Shown here piece by piece: positions 7,351-10,586 of a DNA stretch of 10,586 nt. Each line of letters opens with the position of its first letter. Within the stretch, counting starts at the first letter, position 1. Location of the stretch: positions 1 to 10,586 of the forward strand of contig CALJCU010000145.1 in assembly GCA_938023885.1 (NCBI GenBank). Direction: 5' to 3'. Below the pieces are notes generated by a model. That model was not told the origin of the DNA. It ran no database searches and saw only the letters and a program-made list of their open reading frames with translations. The position numbers and the translations under genes were made by a program. This DNA is from an uncultured Prevotella sp. (GTDB lineage: Bacteria; Bacteroidota; Bacteroidia; Bacteroidales; Bacteroidaceae).

Positions 7351-8703
7351 ATGGCAAATGTAATTAAGTTGCGTAAAGGCTTAGACATTAACCTGACAGG
7401 GAAAGCTGCAAAGGAGAAGGTGGTGACAGCCGCATCCTCCGTTTACGGTCTCTCCCCTTCGTCATTCCCGGGCATCACTCCTAAGGTAGCCGTGAAGGAG
7501 AATGATCATGTGCTTGCCGGTGAACCTTTGTTCATAAACAAAGCCTGCCCGGAGATGGGCTTTGCCTCGCCCGTAAGCGGCACCGTCAAGGCCGTGGTGA
7601 GAGGTGCGCGCCGTAAGGTGCTCATGGTGACGGTGGAAGCCGACACCGAGCAGAAAGCCCACGATTATGGCAAGGCTGATGTAGCCTCGCTCGACGGCGA
7701 GGCCGTAAAAAACAAGCTCCTGGAAGCCGGACTCTTCGGCTACATCAACCAGATGCCTTATGCCGTCGTGGCTGATCCTCAGACCCAGCCTGACGGTATC
7801 TTTGTCTCTGCCCTACGCGACATGCCGCTGGCATGCGACTTTGAATTTGAACTTCAGGGTAACGAAAAGGCCTTCAAGACGGGTATGAAAGCACTTGCAC
7901 GCATCGCTCCCGTCCATCTCGGCACCGGCGCTGAGCAGACTGCTCCTACATTGACGAGTGCGGAAGGTGTGGATCTCAACGTCTTCGACGGCCCCTGTCC
8001 CGCAGGCAACGTCGACGTGCAGATCAACCACATCTTTCCAATGAGTAAGGACAAGACGGTGTGGACCGTTGACCCCACTGCCGTCATCTTCTTCGGCCGT
8101 CTGCTCCTCACGGGCTTCACGGACCTCACGCGCACCATCGTCGTAGCCGGCAGCCGTGTGAAGACTCCGGCTTACACCGACGTAAAGACAGGGGCGGCTT
8201 TAAAGGACATTCTCGCCGGACGTCTCACTCAGACAGAGCATATCCGTATCATCAACGGCAACCCCTTGACAGGCACTCACGACACGCTCGACGGGTTCCT
8301 CGGCGCCCACACCTCTGAGGTGACGGTCATCCCCGAAGGCGACGATGTCAACGAGACACTCGGCTGGATCATGCCACGCACGAAAGAGTTCTCTGTCAAC
8401 CACAGTTACTTCTCCTGGCTCTTCGGCAAGAAGAAGACTTATGACCTCGACGCGCGCATCAAAGGCGGTGAGCGACACATGATCATGAGCGGCGAATACG
8501 ACAAGGTGCTGCCTATGGACATCTACGCTGAATATCTCATCAAGGCTATCATCACCGGCGACATCGACAAGCAAGAACAGCTTGGTATCTACGAGGTGGC
8601 TCCTGAGGACTTTGCCCTCGCTGAGTTCGTAGACAGTTCGAAGCTTCCCTTGCAGCAGATTGTCCGCGAGGGTCTTGACATCCTGAGAAAAGAGAACGCG
8701 TAA
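7351..8703 (+). CDS. nqrA: Na+-translocating NADH:quinone oxidoreductase subunit A
   Basis: NqrA is the peripheral, cytoplasm-facing subunit of the Na+-NQR complex, which passes electrons from NADH to quinone while exporting sodium. It is linked to quinone binding and carries no covalent flavin. The 450-residue length is normal for the family. The N-terminus (IKLRKGLDINLTGKA) is distinctive. It is followed by a barrel-sandwich-like segment at about 45-95 (ENDHVLAGEPLF, then MGFASPVSGTV), as in RnfC-like proteins. No signal peptide or membrane span is present, in keeping with the family. The ATG at 7351 gives this conserved start directly. The gene is first in the operon; nqrB follows after 35 bases. 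Transcription probably starts at the TAAATTTG-type promoter just upstream. Confidence 0.96.
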   Translation: MANVIKLRKGLDINLTGKAAKEKVVTAASSVYGLSPSSFPGITPKVAVKENDHVLAGEPLFINKACPEMGFASPVSGTVKAVVRGARRKVLMVTVEADTEQKAHDYGKADVASLDGEAVKNKLLEAGLFGYINQMPYAVVADPQTQPDGIFVSALRDMPLACDFEFELQGNEKAFKTGMKALARIAPVHLGTGAEQTAPTLTSAEGVDLNVFDGPCPAGNVDVQINHIFPMSKDKTVWTVDPTAVIFFGRLLLTGFTDLTRTIVVAGSRVKTPAYTDVKTGAALKDILAGRLTQTEHIRIINGNPLTGTHDTLDGFLGAHTSEVTVIPEGDDVNETLGWIMPRTKEFSVNHSYFSWLFGKKKTYDLDARIKGGERHMIMSGEYDKVLPMDIYAEYLIKAIITGDIDKQEQLGIYEVAPEDFALAEFVDSSKLPLQQIVREGLDILRKENA

Positions 8704-8738
8704 ACTGTTGTTTCCTTAAATAATATCCAATATTTGGA

Positions 8739-9902
8739 ATGAACGCAATAAAGAAATATTTCGATAAGATACGGCCGGACTTTGAGGACGGCGGCAAGCT
8801 GCATGCTCTGCGGAGCGTGTACGAGGGTTTTGAGTCGTTCCTCTTCGTGCCCAACATCACTTCGGCGAGCGGTGTGTCAATTCACGATGCCATCGACTCG
8901 AAGCGTATCATGAGCTTCGTGGTCATCGCCCTGCTGCCCGCCATGCTCTTCGGCATGTACAATGTGGGCTACCAGAACTATCTCGCCGCCGGCACCCTTG
9001 CCTCGGCATCGTTCTGGAGCATCTTCGGCTACGGCTTCCTCGCTGTGCTCCCGAAGATTCTTGTGAGCTACATTGTCGGTCTGGGCATCGAGTTCGCCTG
9101 GGCCCAATGGAAAGGCGAGGAGATCCAAGAGGGGTACCTCGTCTCAGGTATCATCATCCCGCTCATCATCCCCGTCACCACACCACTGTGGGCCCTGGCG
9201 TTGGCTTGTGCCTTCTCCGTCATCTTCTGCAAGGAGATCTTCGGCGGCACGGGTATGAACATCTTCAACGTCGCCATCGGCGCCCGTATGTTCCTCTTCT
9301 TCTCTTATCCGTCGAAGATGACAGGCGACGCCGTATGGGTAGCTAAGCATAGCATTTTCGGCTTAGGAAACACGCTCCCCGACACATTCACCATGGCTAC
9401 ACCGCTTGCTCATCTGGCACAGGGCACACCGATGGACACGGGGGTCTGCAACATGATCACGGGTCTCATGCCAGGCTCTATCGGTGAGACATCGGTCATC
9501 GCCATAGCCATCGGTGCCGTCATCCTCCTGTGGACAGGCATCGCCAGCTGGAAGACCATGCTGAGCGTCTTCATCGGTGGCAGCATCATGGGCGCTGTGT
9601 TCCACGCTACGGGCGCCTCTCCTATCGAGTGGTGGAAGCAGCTCATCCTCGGCGGGTTCTGCTTCGGTGCCGTGTTCATGGCTACTGACCCTGTGACATC
9701 CGCACGTACCGAGACCGGTAAATGGATCTACGGATTCCTCGTCGGTACCATGGCTATCATTGTCCGTGTGAAAAACCAAGGCTACCCTGAGGGTATGATG
9801 TTAGCCATCTTCTTCGGTAACATGATCGCACCGCTCATCGACCATTGCGTCGTGCAGTGCAACATCTCCAAACGGGCAAAGCGCAGCAGGGTTTCTGAAT
9901 AA
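8739..9902 (+). CDS. nqrB: Na+-translocating NADH:quinone oxidoreductase subunit B
   Basis: NqrB is the large membrane subunit of Na+-NQR; it carries a threonine-linked FMN and forms part of the sodium path. The 387-residue protein has a hydrophilic start (about 1-54) and then many hydrophobic spans, from IMSFVVIALLPAMLFGMY near residue 57 to the C-terminus. Family landmarks include GYLVSGIIIPLIIP, GGTGMNIFNVAIGARMFLFF, FMATDPVTSARTETGKW and YPEGMMLAIFFGN. The flavin-attachment site reads D-T-F-T-M-A-T with Thr221 as the likely FMN-bearing residue; the third-last position, Gly in the textbook SGAT motif, is Met here. It lies 35 bases after nqrA and 29 bases before nqrC in one operon. The flavin would have to be added by an ApbE-type transferase, which is not encoded in this window. 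Confidence 0.96.
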   Translation: MNAIKKYFDKIRPDFEDGGKLHALRSVYEGFESFLFVPNITSASGVSIHDAIDSKRIMSFVVIALLPAMLFGMYNVGYQNYLAAGTLASASFWSIFGYGFLAVLPKILVSYIVGLGIEFAWAQWKGEEIQEGYLVSGIIIPLIIPVTTPLWALALACAFSVIFCKEIFGGTGMNIFNVAIGARMFLFFSYPSKMTGDAVWVAKHSIFGLGNTLPDTFTMATPLAHLAQGTPMDTGVCNMITGLMPGSIGETSVIAIAIGAVILLWTGIASWKTMLSVFIGGSIMGAVFHATGASPIEWWKQLILGGFCFGAVFMATDPVTSARTETGKWIYGFLVGTMAIIVRVKNQGYPEGMMLAIFFGNMIAPLIDHCVVQCNISKRAKRSRVSE

Positions 9903-9931
9903 CAGCATTAGGACAAGAAAAACGAACAATC

Positions 9932-10549
9932 ATGAAAACGAACAGTAATTCATATACCATTATCTATTCGGCGATCATCGTCGTGATAGTGGCGTTTCTC
10001 CTTGCCTTTGTCTACCAGGCGTTTAAGCCCATGCAGACTGCCAATGAAGCACTGGCAAAGAAGAAACAGATTCTCTACAGCCTCAACATCCGCAATCTGG
10101 ATGACAAGGCGGCAGAGGCTAAATACAATAATGTGGTGAAGTCGGAGAAAACCGTGGATGGCAGCGAGATGTTCATCTGCAACGTCGACGGAAAAACCAA
10201 GTATGTCTTCTCGATGACCGGTATGGGCCTCTGGGGCGGCATCAGCGGCTACGTGTCGGTCAACGACGACAAGTCGACTGTCTATGGCGCTTACTTCAAC
10301 CATGAGAGTGAGACTGCCGGCCTGGGTGCCGAGATCAAAGACAACCAGAAATGGCAGGAGAAGTTCCAGGGCAAGAAGCTCTTCAAAGGCACCGACCGCA
10401 GCTCTATCGCACTGTCGGTGCAGAAAGAGGTGACCGATCCTGCGACACAGGTGGATGCCGTCACGGGTGCCACGCTGACATCCAACGGTGTGGCCAACAT
10501 GCTGCATAACGGTCTCGGGAAATTTCTGAAATTCCTCAACAGCAAGTAA
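9932..10549 (+). CDS. nqrC: Na+-translocating NADH:quinone oxidoreductase subunit C
   Basis: NqrC anchors a periplasmic FMN-binding domain to the membrane and relays electrons within Na+-NQR. The 205-residue protein has one N-terminal membrane span at about 8-31 (YTIIYSAIIVVIVAFLLAFV). A soluble FMN-binding domain follows, with MGLWGGISGYV, HESETAGLGAEI and the flavinylation motif DAVTGAT at 175-181, in which Thr181 would carry the FMN. It is shorter than the roughly 250-residue proteobacterial subunits but has all the landmarks. The ATG at 9932 follows an A-rich leader 29 bases after nqrB. Downstream, 10550-10586 is AT-rich and has no ATG and no terminator-like hairpin. The operon probably continues with nqrD just beyond the window. 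Confidence 0.95.
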   Translation: MKTNSNSYTIIYSAIIVVIVAFLLAFVYQAFKPMQTANEALAKKKQILYSLNIRNLDDKAAEAKYNNVVKSEKTVDGSEMFICNVDGKTKYVFSMTGMGLWGGISGYVSVNDDKSTVYGAYFNHESETAGLGAEIKDNQKWQEKFQGKKLFKGTDRSSIALSVQKEVTDPATQVDAVTGATLTSNGVANMLHNGLGKFLKFLNSK

Positions 10550-10586
10550 CTATTATATAACACATATATAATATACAACATTGTCT

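Noticed and set aside
8726..8738. Short palindrome TCCAATATTTGGA just before the nqrB start
   Set aside because: A five-base-pair stem with a three-base loop is expected by chance in AT-rich spacer. It could slightly mask the start region, but nothing supports a regulatory role.
9950..10507. A 185-codon minus-strand frame opposite nqrC
   Set aside because: It is an antisense shadow of nqrC, rich in His, Asp and Val as expected from reverse reading of a GC-biased gene, with no family features.
1..10586. CRISPR array, tRNA or rRNA gene, riboswitch, phage or defence module
   Set aside because: I looked for regularly spaced repeats, tRNA-like cloverleaf ends, conserved rRNA stretches and typical phage or defence motifs on both strands and saw none.

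Overview
The window looks like chromosomal DNA of a Bacteroidetes bacterium, most likely the Prevotella group. The evidence is the family-level character of FabG, the TamB-like protein and NqrA/B/C, the promoter elements of the TTTG / TAnnTTTG type used by that phylum, the weak Shine-Dalgarno sequences, and a DUF4369/TlpA-type exported protein relic. This assignment rests on protein recognition alone, without a database search.

Layout. Positions 1-1080 are a decayed, partly AT-rich stretch. On the minus strand it holds a frameshifted and truncated relic of an exported TlpA-like protein (87-577). Next comes a compact set of inverted repeats (601-717), then a remnant of an ISL3-family transposase (733-1071, minus). 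A well-formed Bacteroidetes promoter at 1091-1122 opens the first intact transcription unit on the plus strand. That unit may carry a very small membrane peptide (1167-1268), followed by fabG (1287-2039) and an RluA-family pseudouridine synthase (2039-2716) that overlaps the fabG stop by one base.

Convergent to it, a very large minus-strand gene (2781 to about 7180-7238) encodes a TamB/DUF490 envelope protein of about 1,470 residues. Its 5' end faces the nqr operon across a short intergenic region with a candidate promoter for each direction. The plus strand then carries nqrA, nqrB and nqrC (7351-10549), the first three subunits of the sodium-pumping NADH:quinone oxidoreductase. nqrDEF would be expected just past the right edge.

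Functionally the intact part is core physiology: fatty-acid elongation, RNA modification, outer-membrane biogenesis or lipid transport, and sodium-based respiration. I do not see a new defence, mobile or biosynthetic system. The points most worth checking are the small ORF between the fabG promoter and fabG, the alternative hairpins at 601-717, the true start of the TamB-like gene (a promoter element overlaps the longest reading), and the variant flavin-attachment motif in NqrB.
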